A stretch of 64,000 nt of DNA from Clostridium sp. Ade.TY (GTDB taxonomy: Bacteria; Bacillota; Clostridia; Clostridiales; Clostridiaceae): NCBI RefSeq assembly GCF_000498355.1, contig NZ_AVSV01000003.1:1-64000 (forward strand), written 5' to 3'. The position numbers and the translations under genes are program-made. The notes under the pieces were generated by a model. It did no database searches, was not told the DNA's origin, and was given only the letters and a program-made list of their open reading frames with translations. Of the stretch, positions 38,739-46,652 are shown one piece after another; position 1 is the stretch's first letter, and each line of letters begins with the position of its first letter.

Positions 38739-40432
38739 TGTTTTAAGTGATTTTGCAAAAATAAAAATTTCATTTTTTTAACTATAGATTTATTTCTATT
38801 TATAAACATTAAGTCTTTTTTATTATTACTATTTTTATCATTTATAGAAAATAATATATGATCTTCTTCATAATTATGTTTTAATATAAGAAATATTATA
38901 TTATTACTATTTTTATTGTTTTTAACAAAGTTCTTGTATTCAGATAATATTTTATAAGTTAAATTTTTATAATTATTAATCAGACTATTTAAATGTTTGT
39001 CTAAAGTATAATTAAATAGATACATTTCAAAAAATACAGCTAAAGAAGAACCAATAAAAATAAATGAAAACCTACTTAATGAAAGTAAATCAAGGTTTAA
39101 TGGTGATATATTTCCATTAACAGATAATGAAAGGGTTAATAAACATGTAAAAATAACATTAATTGAGTATTCTTTAGCATAAAAATAAAATATTAAAGAT
39201 ACAAAAAGTACTAAATAAATAGGTACAAATTTTAATAAAATTGGACATATAAAAATAAATATTAAAGCACCAATTAAAGTACCTTTAATTCTTTTCTTTG
39301 TTTTTGTGATAGTTTGATCAGAAAATGGTTGAATTAAAACATATACTGTAGTTAAAATCCATCTACTAAAATCAAAATTAAACAAATTTATTAAAAATAT
39401 TGCTAAAGACATAGCAGTTGCAACTTTTAAAGAATATTTAAAGCTAAATGGTTTAAATATAAAATTATATTTAAATGAACTTAATGAAAGGGATAAATCA
39501 AAAGATTTTTTCTTATTATGTAATATTAAAATATTATCATATATAAATTTTAATAAATCATTACAAGGTTTTATATAATTATAATCTTTAAAATTTAAAT
39601 AAATACTTTTAAGATAATTATCTAAATAAATTAGATTACATTTACTATTAATAAGATCATTTATTATTGATAAAGTTACTTTTAATTTTAGTAAGTAAGC
39701 TTTATTTATAGAAGAAGTTTTATTTCCATAAAAAATACTATCTATAATAAAGTTTAAATTTTCAAGTCCAACTATAATATTAAAAAGTTCTATATAATAG
39801 CTTGGCTTAAAAAAGCTAGAATAATCAGTTTTTAAAAATGATAAAGTTTTTCTAAATGAATCTTCTAAATTTAATTTATTATAATTATAAATATCATTTT
39901 TTAAAGCACAATCAATTTTATAAATTAGTTTATCTATATCTTTTATTAAAAAGTCTTTTATTGTTTCTTTATTTTTATTTCTATTAAAAATAAATTGAAG
40001 AGTAAAAATAAGTAAAATTCCAAACATAAGGGCTAAAAATCTTTTGAAGATAAGCTCAGGTTTAATTGGAATAGACACCATATAGATATAGATAAATAAA
40101 AATATATAAGCAACAGAACTTTTTTTATTGTTTGTATAAATATATATAATTATAAAAAATACAGAAAAATTAATTATAACTCCTAAAAATATATTTAAAG
40201 ATGCAATATATGAAGCAAAAAGTAAAAATATACTTAATGATATCAAATTCATTATTTTAAACTTAATGTCATGTAATAAGTTAAGTCTTAAAAATGATAT
40301 TGCACCTATAGATATAATAAATCCCATTGAAGTATTTTCTTTGCCAAAAAGAGATTTATAACCCCAAATTACTAAAAGAGCAAAAATCCCTTTAAAGAAA
40401 GCTTCCTTTAATCTTTTATTATCAATAAACAT
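38726..40432 (-). CDS. FUSC/ArAE-family membrane transporter-like protein
   Basis: The 568-residue protein has two blocks of about five to six transmembrane helices (residues about 14-140 and 325-460) separated by a cytoplasmic helical region, and a soluble C-terminal tail. This is the fusaric-acid-resistance / aromatic-acid-exporter (PF13515-type) plan; the second block includes WILTTVYVLIQPFSDQTITK, close to the family motif. The substrate is unknown. It is divergent from a MerR-family gene, which could regulate it. Confidence 0.8.
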   Translation of the reverse strand: MFIDNKRLKEAFFKGIFALLVIWGYKSLFGKENTSMGFIISIGAISFLRLNLLHDIKFKIMNLISLSIFLLFASYIASLNIFLGVIINFSVFFIIIYIYTNNKKSSVAYIFLFIYIYMVSIPIKPELIFKRFLALMFGILLIFTLQFIFNRNKNKETIKDFLIKDIDKLIYKIDCALKNDIYNYNKLNLEDSFRKTLSFLKTDYSSFFKPSYYIELFNIIVGLENLNFIIDSIFYGNKTSSINKAYLLKLKVTLSIINDLINSKCNLIYLDNYLKSIYLNFKDYNYIKPCNDLLKFIYDNILILHNKKKSFDLSLSLSSFKYNFIFKPFSFKYSLKVATAMSLAIFLINLFNFDFSRWILTTVYVLIQPFSDQTITKTKKRIKGTLIGALIFIFICPILLKFVPIYLVLFVSLIFYFYAKEYSINVIFTCLLTLSLSVNGNISPLNLDLLSLSRFSFIFIGSSLAVFFEMYLFNYTLDKHLNSLINNYKNLTYKILSEYKNFVKNNKNSNNIIFLILKHNYEEDHILFSINDKNSNNKKDLMFINRNKSIVKKMKFLFLQNHLKHKKW

Positions 40433-40468
40433 ACAAAAATCCTTTCTGAAAATTATGTTATATCGTCT

Positions 40469-40502
40469 TTGAAAATAAATTATAAACTATAGTATAATAC
40501 TA
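40469..40502 (+). promoter_or_regulatory. Promoter and palindrome upstream of the MerR-family gene
   Basis: TTGAAA (40469-40474) and TATAAT (40493-40498) are 18 nt apart. The 13-nt near-palindrome TAGTATAATACTA (40490-40502) covers the -10 box. It could be the binding site of the MerR-like regulator acting on the divergent genes. Confidence 0.4.
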
Positions 40503-40538
40503 GAGTAAAGAGTGATTTTTTATTGGAGGTTAAATTAA

Positions 40539-41324
40539 ATGAAAAAATATTATTCTATTGGTGAAGTATCTAAAATTACTGATATATCAATAGATAGACT
40601 TAGAAATTATGATAAAATAAATTTAATAAAGCCTTATTATGTTGATCCTAAAACATCCTATAGGTATTATGTTAGTGAACAATTTAGAAGATTAAGATTT
40701 ATAAATTATTTAAGAAAAATTGGAGTACCTTTAAAAGAAATAAAACATGTATTTAGTGATGATATAAGTACAGAAGAATTTGTTGAGTTTTTGGATAAAA
40801 AGATTATAGAAATTGACAAAGAAATAGAATATTTAAATGAATTAAAAAATGATATATTAGAAAAGAAACTAGGAATTGAAAGTAGTATTAAAAAAAGCAA
40901 TATAACAAAAATATATATAAAAGAATTCGATGAAAGACAAGCTATTTCAAAAAATGTAGAATTAAATTTAGATTTTATAATAGATAATAGAGAAGAAATA
41001 TTTGAAGGATTTAGAAAAGAAAAATTTCCAAGAAAAAAAGAATATGTTATAGAAAAAGGTTTATATTTAAAAGATTATAATAAAAATAAAAGTAATTTTC
41101 TAAATATATACTTAGTTACTAGTAAAACAACAGGATTAGAAAACTTAAAAATACCAAAAGGAAAATATCTTTGTTTAACATATAAAGAAAATGGTAGAGA
41201 TGAAGCTATTAAAAAAATAAAAAAATATATAAAAGAAAATAATATAAAAACTAAAGGTATAATTTTAAATATAATATTAAAAACAATGCCAAAGGAAGAG
41301 TTTCAATTTCAAGTATTAATATAG
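40539..41324 (+). CDS. MerR-family transcriptional regulator
   Basis: The 261-residue protein has a typical MerR DNA-binding domain (YYSIGEVSKITDISIDRLRN, then YVDPKTSYRYYV), a dimerisation coiled coil (residues about 75-115) and a C-terminal GyrI-like effector domain ending in LKTMPKEEFQFQVLI. Such multidrug-sensing regulators often control a nearby exporter; the divergent FUSC-like gene is the obvious candidate target. TTGGAGG lies upstream of the ATG. Confidence 0.88.
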   Translation: MKKYYSIGEVSKITDISIDRLRNYDKINLIKPYYVDPKTSYRYYVSEQFRRLRFINYLRKIGVPLKEIKHVFSDDISTEEFVEFLDKKIIEIDKEIEYLNELKNDILEKKLGIESSIKKSNITKIYIKEFDERQAISKNVELNLDFIIDNREEIFEGFRKEKFPRKKEYVIEKGLYLKDYNKNKSNFLNIYLVTSKTTGLENLKIPKGKYLCLTYKENGRDEAIKKIKKYIKENNIKTKGIILNIILKTMPKEEFQFQVLI

Positions 41325-41347
41325 AGAATTTATAGGAGGAGAAAATT

Positions 41348-42385
41348 ATGGAGTTAAATTTAAACAAAGAATACTTATTAAATACAGCAAAAGAACTATT
41401 AGAATTTAATAGTCCAAGTGGATTCTGTTTTGAAATAATAAGTATGGTAAAGGAAAAGGTTGAACAATTAGGATATAAGTGTGAAGAAACTAATAAGGGA
41501 TGTTTGGTAATAGATATTCCAGGTAAATCAAATGAAAAAGTAATTGGACTTTCAGCTCATGTAGATACATTGGGAGCTATGGTAAGGTCTATTACAAGCA
41601 AGGGAACACTTAAATTTACTTTAATAGGCGGTCCTATTGTACCAACATTAGATGGTGAATATTGCACTATAAGAAATAGAGATGGAAAAGAATATTCAGG
41701 TACATTTTTAAGTAGTAGTGCAGCAGTTCATGTATATGAAGATGCATCATCTAAAAAAAGAGATCCGGAAAATATGGAAATTAGAATAGATGAAGTTGTA
41801 AAAAATAAAGAAGATGTATTAAACTTAGGAATTTATTCAGGAGATTTTATATTTATAGATCCAAAAACAACTATAACAGAAAATGGATTTGTAAAATCAA
41901 GATTTATAGATGATAAGGGAAGTGTAGCATGTTTAATATCACTTTTAGAGTTATTAAATAGAGAAAAAATAGTACCAAGCTTTAATACTAAAATTTTAAT
42001 ATCAACATATGAAGAAGTAGGTCATGGAGCTTCATATATTCCAGAAGATATAACAGAAATGATATCTGTTGATATGGGATGTATTGGTGATGATTTAAAT
42101 TGTACAGAGTATGATGTATCTATATGTGCAAAAGATTCAGGTGGACCTTATGATTATAATATGACAACAGAATTAGTTAATCTTTCAAAAGATAATAATT
42201 TAAATTATGTAGTTGATATATATCCAAGATATGGTTCAGATGTAGGAGCTGCACTTAAAGGTGGAAATAATATAAGAGGAGCACTTATAGGACCAGGAGT
42301 ACATGCATCACATGGAATGGAAAGAACTCATTATAGCGCTTTAGAAAATACTATAAAATTAATATATTTATACTTAACAAAGTAA
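41348..42385 (+). CDS. M42-family glutamyl aminopeptidase / endoglucanase-like metallopeptidase
   Basis: The 345-residue enzyme has the dinuclear metal site of family M42: SAHVDTLGAMV, FIDDKGSVACL, STYEEVGHGA, ISVDMGCIG and the final histidine in MERTHYSALE. It probably forms a large cytosolic dodecamer that degrades short peptides. TAGGAGGAG precedes the ATG, 23 nt after the MerR-type regulator gene; cotranscription is likely. Confidence 0.88.
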   Translation: MELNLNKEYLLNTAKELLEFNSPSGFCFEIISMVKEKVEQLGYKCEETNKGCLVIDIPGKSNEKVIGLSAHVDTLGAMVRSITSKGTLKFTLIGGPIVPTLDGEYCTIRNRDGKEYSGTFLSSSAAVHVYEDASSKKRDPENMEIRIDEVVKNKEDVLNLGIYSGDFIFIDPKTTITENGFVKSRFIDDKGSVACLISLLELLNREKIVPSFNTKILISTYEEVGHGASYIPEDITEMISVDMGCIGDDLNCTEYDVSICAKDSGGPYDYNMTTELVNLSKDNNLNYVVDIYPRYGSDVGAALKGGNNIRGALIGPGVHASHGMERTHYSALENTIKLIYLYLTK

Positions 42386-42390
42386 AAAAT

Positions 42391-42422
42391 AGGGCTAAGT
42401 TATTTAACTTAGTCCTGTTTTA
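42391..42422 (+). terminator. Terminator of the M42 peptidase gene
   Basis: AGGGCTAAGTT pairs with AACTTAGTCCT across a short loop and is followed by GTTTTATT. Confidence 0.75.
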
Positions 42423-42546
42423 TTAATTAGTTACTTGATTCATTATAAGTACTATTAAAATTATAATAAAAAATTAATTATATTAATTTCATTTAGAGTT
42501 AAAATATAATGAAAGAATAAATCACAAAATAATAAGAGGTGATTTA

Positions 42547-42867
42547 ATGAGTAAATATAAGAAATTACTTTTAATTTTAATATCAAGTATTACTATAATT
42601 ATTACTGGTAGATTTAATTATAAACAGATTCATGTGAATAATATTTCAGAATCTTTGCTTATTGTGAAAAATAACGTTCATAGGGATATAACTAGTGGTG
42701 GGGCAACGGAAAGTAAAGATTTATTAAAGATTGGATTAAAAGTTTTAGAAGCTAAAGAGTTAAGTAATAATGGTGACTTAGAAGGAGATAATAATGAAAA
42801 TGCTTTTAAAATTTTAGAATATACTAGAGAAGATAAAAATAGTAAAGAAATAAATAGAAAAATATAA
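42547..42867 (+). CDS. Hypothetical secreted or membrane-anchored small protein
   Basis: The 106-residue protein has one N-terminal hydrophobic segment (residues about 6-21) followed by a polar tail rich in Asn, Glu and Lys. No lipobox or known domain is visible. AGAGGTG lies upstream of the ATG. It stands alone between two terminators. Confidence 0.55.
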   Translation: MSKYKKLLLILISSITIIITGRFNYKQIHVNNISESLLIVKNNVHRDITSGGATESKDLLKIGLKVLEAKELSNNGDLEGDNNENAFKILEYTREDKNSKEINRKI

Positions 42868-42877
42868 AATATATTAT

Positions 42878-42908
42878 AAAAAAGGAAGATTTAAATCTTC
42901 CTTTTTTA
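42878..42908. terminator. Bidirectional terminator
   Basis: AAAAAGGAAGATTTAAATCTTCCTTTTTT is a palindrome in two halves, AAAAAGGAAGATTT and AAATCTTCCTTTTT, and serves two convergent genes. Confidence 0.85.
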
Positions 42909-43973
42909 AATTGCTTTAATTTCATTTTCTAATTCTTTCATTATTTTTTTTACTGTAGTTATATTTTTAATTTTACTTACATTTTCACCACAGAATATAA
43001 GACCATTATCTAAATCGCCATTAACAGAATTTATAAGAGCTTTACTTATACAGTAAGGGGTATTAGCAGGGTTACAAGGAGTTAAGCAATTATAACATTT
43101 TGTAACTTTAATATTTCCTTCTAATGTTTTATTTATAAAAGGATTAAGTATAGCTCTACCTGGCATCCCAACTGGGCTCTTAACAATTCCAACAGTTTCA
43201 GGTGTAGAATTTACATAAGCTTCCTTAAATTCTTGTGATGCATCACATTCTTCTGTAGCAACAAATCTAGTAGCCATTTGAACTCCAGAGGCACCAAGCT
43301 TTAAATATTTAACAATATCATTACCGTTAAATATACCACCAGCTGCAATTACAGGAATAGATTTATTATATTTAAATTCATAATCTTTAACATGTAATAC
43401 TATATCTTTTATAGTATCATCAAAAGTTTCAGATGCATTTTCAATATCATCTTTCTTAAAACCTAAATGACCACCAGCTTTTGGACCCTCAACTACAATC
43501 ATATCTGGAGCTACATTATCATGTTTATCCCATAATTTTAAAATAACTTTTGCTGCTTTTAATGAAGATACAATTGGTGCTAGCTTTACATTGTGTCCTT
43601 TTGTAAGCTTAGGTAGTGCTGTAGGCATACCAGCTCCTGATATAATAAGATCTATTCCAGATTCTATAGCAGTTTTTATATATTCAGCGTATTCATTAGT
43701 TGCAACCATAACGTTAACGCCTATAATTCCATTATTACATTTTTCTTTAGCTAATTTTATATGTTTTTTTAATGCTCTAAGATTTGCTTCTAAAGGATTT
43801 TTTTCAAAATCACTTTCTTTAAATCCTATTTGAGCTGAAGAAATAATTCCTATACCACCTGCATTTGTTACAGCTGATGCCAAATTTGAAAGAGAAACAC
43901 CAACACCCATTCCTCCTTGAATTATAGGCAATCTAGATATTAATTCTCCTATTTTTAAAGGTTTTATATTCAT
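42906..43973 (-). CDS. Nitronate monooxygenase-family FMN enzyme
   Basis: The 355-residue TIM-barrel flavoprotein shows PIIQGGMGVGVS at the N terminus, GAGMPTALP, the FMN-phosphate loop IPVIAAGGIFNGNDI and LGASGVQMATRFVATEEC. The family includes nitronate monooxygenase and FabK-type enoyl reductases; this one lacks neighbours from fatty-acid synthesis. Near the C terminus it has a cysteine cluster KCYNCLTPCNPANTPYC, seen in clostridial members and of unknown role. GGAGG lies upstream of the ATG. Confidence 0.85.
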   Translation of the reverse strand: MNIKPLKIGELISRLPIIQGGMGVGVSLSNLASAVTNAGGIGIISSAQIGFKESDFEKNPLEANLRALKKHIKLAKEKCNNGIIGVNVMVATNEYAEYIKTAIESGIDLIISGAGMPTALPKLTKGHNVKLAPIVSSLKAAKVILKLWDKHDNVAPDMIVVEGPKAGGHLGFKKDDIENASETFDDTIKDIVLHVKDYEFKYNKSIPVIAAGGIFNGNDIVKYLKLGASGVQMATRFVATEECDASQEFKEAYVNSTPETVGIVKSPVGMPGRAILNPFINKTLEGNIKVTKCYNCLTPCNPANTPYCISKALINSVNGDLDNGLIFCGENVSKIKNITTVKKIMKELENEIKAI

Positions 43974-44085
43974 TTAAACACCTCATTTTAATTTGATTTT
44001 AAAATATTTTGATAATCAAAGTATTTTGAATATATTATAATCTAAATGTTGAAAATTAACAATATATTATTATAAAAAAATATTA

Positions 44086-44115
44086 TTGACAGGATATAAA
44101 TTTTTATGTTAAAAT
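44086..44115 (+). promoter_or_regulatory. Promoter of the second tRNA-Trp
   Basis: A consensus TTGACA (44086-44091) and TAAAAT (44110-44115) are 18 nt apart, with a TGT extended -10, just upstream of the tRNA. Confidence 0.7.
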
Positions 44116-44127
44116 AAAATACGTCTT

Positions 44128-44203
44128 AGGGGTATGGCTCAATTGGTAGAGTAGTGGTCTCCAAAACCATTGGTTGTGGGTTCAAGTCCTACTGCCCCTG
44201 CCA
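44128..44203 (+). tRNA. trnW: tRNA-Trp (anticodon CCA), copy 2
   Basis: Identical over all 76 nt to the copy at 36996-37071, in the same orientation and 7,132 bp downstream. Promoter and terminator sequences differ from those of copy 1. Confidence 0.97.
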
Positions 44204-44237
44204 AAAGCACTTAGTTTTTAAACTAAGTGCTTTTTTT
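44204..44237 (+). terminator. Terminator of tRNA-Trp copy 2
   Basis: AAGCACTTAGTTT and AAACTAAGTGCTT form a 13-bp stem followed by a T tract. Confidence 0.9.
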
Positions 44238-44455
44238 ATGTGAAAATAATGAATTAAATATAATTTAAAAATAAATTAAAAAACTCCTATAATTTTGAAA
44301 AAAAATAGAAAAATATAATAAAATATAATTGATTTATCAAAAATTTGTCAAAAAAGAAAACAAAAAAGAAAAAATATTAATAAAATTGAAAAAAAATTAA
44401 TATTTAATTAAAAAATATGCTATAATTTACTTAAGAGGTATTATAGGAGGCGTAT

Positions 44456-45061
44456 ATGAGTAGAAATAAGAAGAAATTTGTAATTGGCATTTTAATTCTT
44501 GTAGTTACTTTAATAAGTATATTTTTTTTAGCAAAAGTAATAAACACTCAAACTAGAGTTGTTCTTTTAGAGAACCATGAAACTACAAGTAATGATGAGC
44601 AAAAGAAAATTGATGATGTTGTAGGAACTATTATAAATACAGATTATCAATCAATAACAACTTTAAAAGAAGAAAATTCTTCTATTGCATATGTAATAGT
44701 TGGATCAAGAGATTCAAATTTAAAAAAAGAATTACCTAAAGTTGTTGATTTAGCAGATTCATTAAATATTAAGTTAACATTTGTAGGGAATGATGAAATG
44801 GAAGATAAAAATAAGCCATATTATAGTACGGTACAAAAATATGGACATACAATTCTGCCTAAATACTTAGATATTGAGAATATATTAAATAGAAACAATG
44901 TAAAAACTATTAATAATAATAACAATTTAAAAAGTTTAAAAAAGCAAGATGTTGCTTTTTATATACAATTAAATCAATTTAATGATAAAGAATATAATGA
45001 ATTAAAAGAAAAAATAGATGAGTTAAACAAACAAGGTTATACGTTTAAAGCTTTAATTTAA
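44456..45061 (+). CDS. Membrane-anchored protein of unknown function
   Basis: The 201-residue protein has an N-terminal transmembrane segment (residues about 7-28) and an extracytoplasmic domain. The segments LADSLNIKLTFVGND, KYGHTILPKYLD and the end ELNKQGYTFKALI faintly recall a NodB polysaccharide-deacetylase fold, but no catalytic Asp-Asp or His-x3-His is visible. I do not assign a family. TAGGAGG precedes the ATG. It lies just before a spore protein gene. Confidence 0.55.
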   Translation: MSRNKKKFVIGILILVVTLISIFFLAKVINTQTRVVLLENHETTSNDEQKKIDDVVGTIINTDYQSITTLKEENSSIAYVIVGSRDSNLKKELPKVVDLADSLNIKLTFVGNDEMEDKNKPYYSTVQKYGHTILPKYLDIENILNRNNVKTINNNNNLKSLKKQDVAFYIQLNQFNDKEYNELKEKIDELNKQGYTFKALI

Positions 45062-45168
45062 TTGGAAAAAATTACTTGGAATTAAAAAGTATACTTAGGA
45101 TAAACTATGGTTGTAAGATAAATTAAAATTAATCTTACAATTACCGTAAGCCTGAGGAGGGATCAATT

Positions 45169-45354
45169 ATGTCAAAAAGAGTGATAGTTCCAGAAGCTAA
45201 AAAGGGTCTAGCAGCATTCAAAAATGAAGTAGCTAGAGAATTAGGAGTTCCATTTAGTGATTACAACGGAGATTTAAGCTCAAGACAATGTGGATCCGTG
45301 GGTGGCGAAATGGTTAAGAGAATGGTAGAGGAATACGAAAGTTCTCTAAAGTAA
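45169..45354 (+). CDS. ssp: Alpha/beta-type small acid-soluble spore protein
   Basis: These proteins coat spore DNA and protect it from heat and UV. The 61-residue product has the family core: FKNEVARELGV with the GPR protease cleavage context, DYNGDLSSRQCGSVGGEMVKRMVEEY. The N terminus MSKRVIVPEAKKGLAAF is more basic than in the commonest clostridial copies. GAGGAGG precedes the ATG. An inverted repeat (GTAAGAT / ATCTTAC, 45113-45138) lies upstream. I could not find a convincing sigma-G promoter. Confidence 0.93.
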   Translation: MSKRVIVPEAKKGLAAFKNEVARELGVPFSDYNGDLSSRQCGSVGGEMVKRMVEEYESSLK

Positions 45355-45426
45355 ACACCTACTGATAAGAGTTTTAAATAGCTCTTTGCAATTACACCAT
45401 TTTAAGGAATACGTATTTCAATGCCG

Positions 45427-45462
45427 AGAGGATGATTTTAGTAAATCATCCTCTTTCTTTTT
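45427..45462 (+). terminator. Terminator of the SASP gene
   Basis: AGAGGATGATTT and AAATCATCCTCT form a perfect 12-bp stem with a 4-nt loop, followed by a T-rich run. Confidence 0.88.
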
Positions 45463-45521
45463 GCGTAAAATATATGATAAAATGAGAACAAAAGTTCGTT
45501 AAATAGAAAGGTAATTTTAGT

Positions 45522-46652
45522 ATGGAAAAAATAAAAGTACTTCATTGTGCAGATATACATTTTGATACACCCTTTAAAGAGTTTAGAAATAAGTTAGCAG
45601 ATAAAAGTAAAGAGGAAATAAAGGAAGTTTTTAGTAATGTAATTAACATATGTAATAAAGAAGAAGTAGATATAATGCTATTGGCTGGAGATATATTTGA
45701 TAATTATACATTGAATAAAAGTACATTGATATTTATACAAGAAGAATTGAAAAGATTAATAAGGACTAAAGTTTTCATAAGTCCAGGAAATCATGATCCT
45801 TATAATGTTAAGTCCTTTTATAAATTAGTTGATTGGCCAGAGAATGTATATGTATTTAAGAGCTCTTTAGAAAAGGTTTTTATAAAGGAATTAAAAACAA
45901 ATATTTATGGGGCAGCATTTGAAGATAACTACGTAGTAGAATCTATGTTAAAAAATATAAAAGTAGATAGAAATTTTATAAATATAGCTGTAATTCATGG
46001 GGAAATTTCTAATCAAGGAACAACAAATGAATATAACCCTATAACAATAAAAGATATAGAAGATTCAATGCTAGATTATGTGGCAATTGGTCATAGACAT
46101 AAATTTAGTGGAATACAAAAGGCTGGAATGACAAGCTATGCTTACAGTGGTTGCCCACAGGGAAGAGGTTTTGATGAGTTAGGTGAAAAAGGAATTTTAA
46201 TTGGATATGTGGGAAAGGGTTATGTTGATTTAAATTTTAAAAAGACATGTAAAAGAGAATATATAGAGAAGGATATAAATATAGAAGGATTATTTGGGTA
46301 CAGAGAAATAAAAAGAAGAATTTTGGAAGATGTTAAAGATTATGATTTAAAGAATAATATATTCAAAATAAATTTAATTGGGGAGATTGACCCAAGCTTT
46401 AAGATAAATGAAAAAATACTAAAAGAGAAGCTTGAAAATGAATTTTATTTTGTGAAAATTAAAGATAAAACAAGAGTAAAAATCAAAATAGATGATATAG
46501 AAAATGAACATTCTACTAAAGGATTATTCGTAAAGAAAATAAGTAATAAAATAAATGAGGCAAAAGGAGAAGAATTAGAAATTCTAGAACTTGCTTTGAA
46601 AATAGGACTGCAAAGTTTGACGGAAGATGAGGTGAATTTGGATGATTATTAA
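45522..46652 (+). CDS. SbcD/YhaO-like metallophosphoesterase (DNA repair nuclease)
   Basis: The 376-residue protein has the five phosphoesterase motifs of Mre11/SbcD nucleases: LHCADIHFDTPF, LAGDIFDN, SPGNHDPY, VIHGEI and IGHRHKF. It overlaps the SbcC-like gene by 11 nt; the two should form an Mre11-Rad50-type complex that processes DNA ends. Size and partner fit the YhaO/YhaN branch of Firmicutes better than classical SbcD/SbcC. Confidence 0.88.
   Translation: MEKIKVLHCADIHFDTPFKEFRNKLADKSKEEIKEVFSNVINICNKEEVDIMLLAGDIFDNYTLNKSTLIFIQEELKRLIRTKVFISPGNHDPYNVKSFYKLVDWPENVYVFKSSLEKVFIKELKTNIYGAAFEDNYVVESMLKNIKVDRNFINIAVIHGEISNQGTTNEYNPITIKDIEDSMLDYVAIGHRHKFSGIQKAGMTSYAYSGCPQGRGFDELGEKGILIGYVGKGYVDLNFKKTCKREYIEKDINIEGLFGYREIKRRILEDVKDYDLKNNIFKINLIGEIDPSFKINEKILKEKLENEFYFVKIKDKTRVKIKIDDIENEHSTKGLFVKKISNKINEAKGEELEILELALKIGLQSLTEDEVNLDDY

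Noticed and set aside
45062..45168. Sigma-G promoter for the SASP gene
   Set aside because: No pair of boxes with acceptable match and spacing could be found; expression control is left open.
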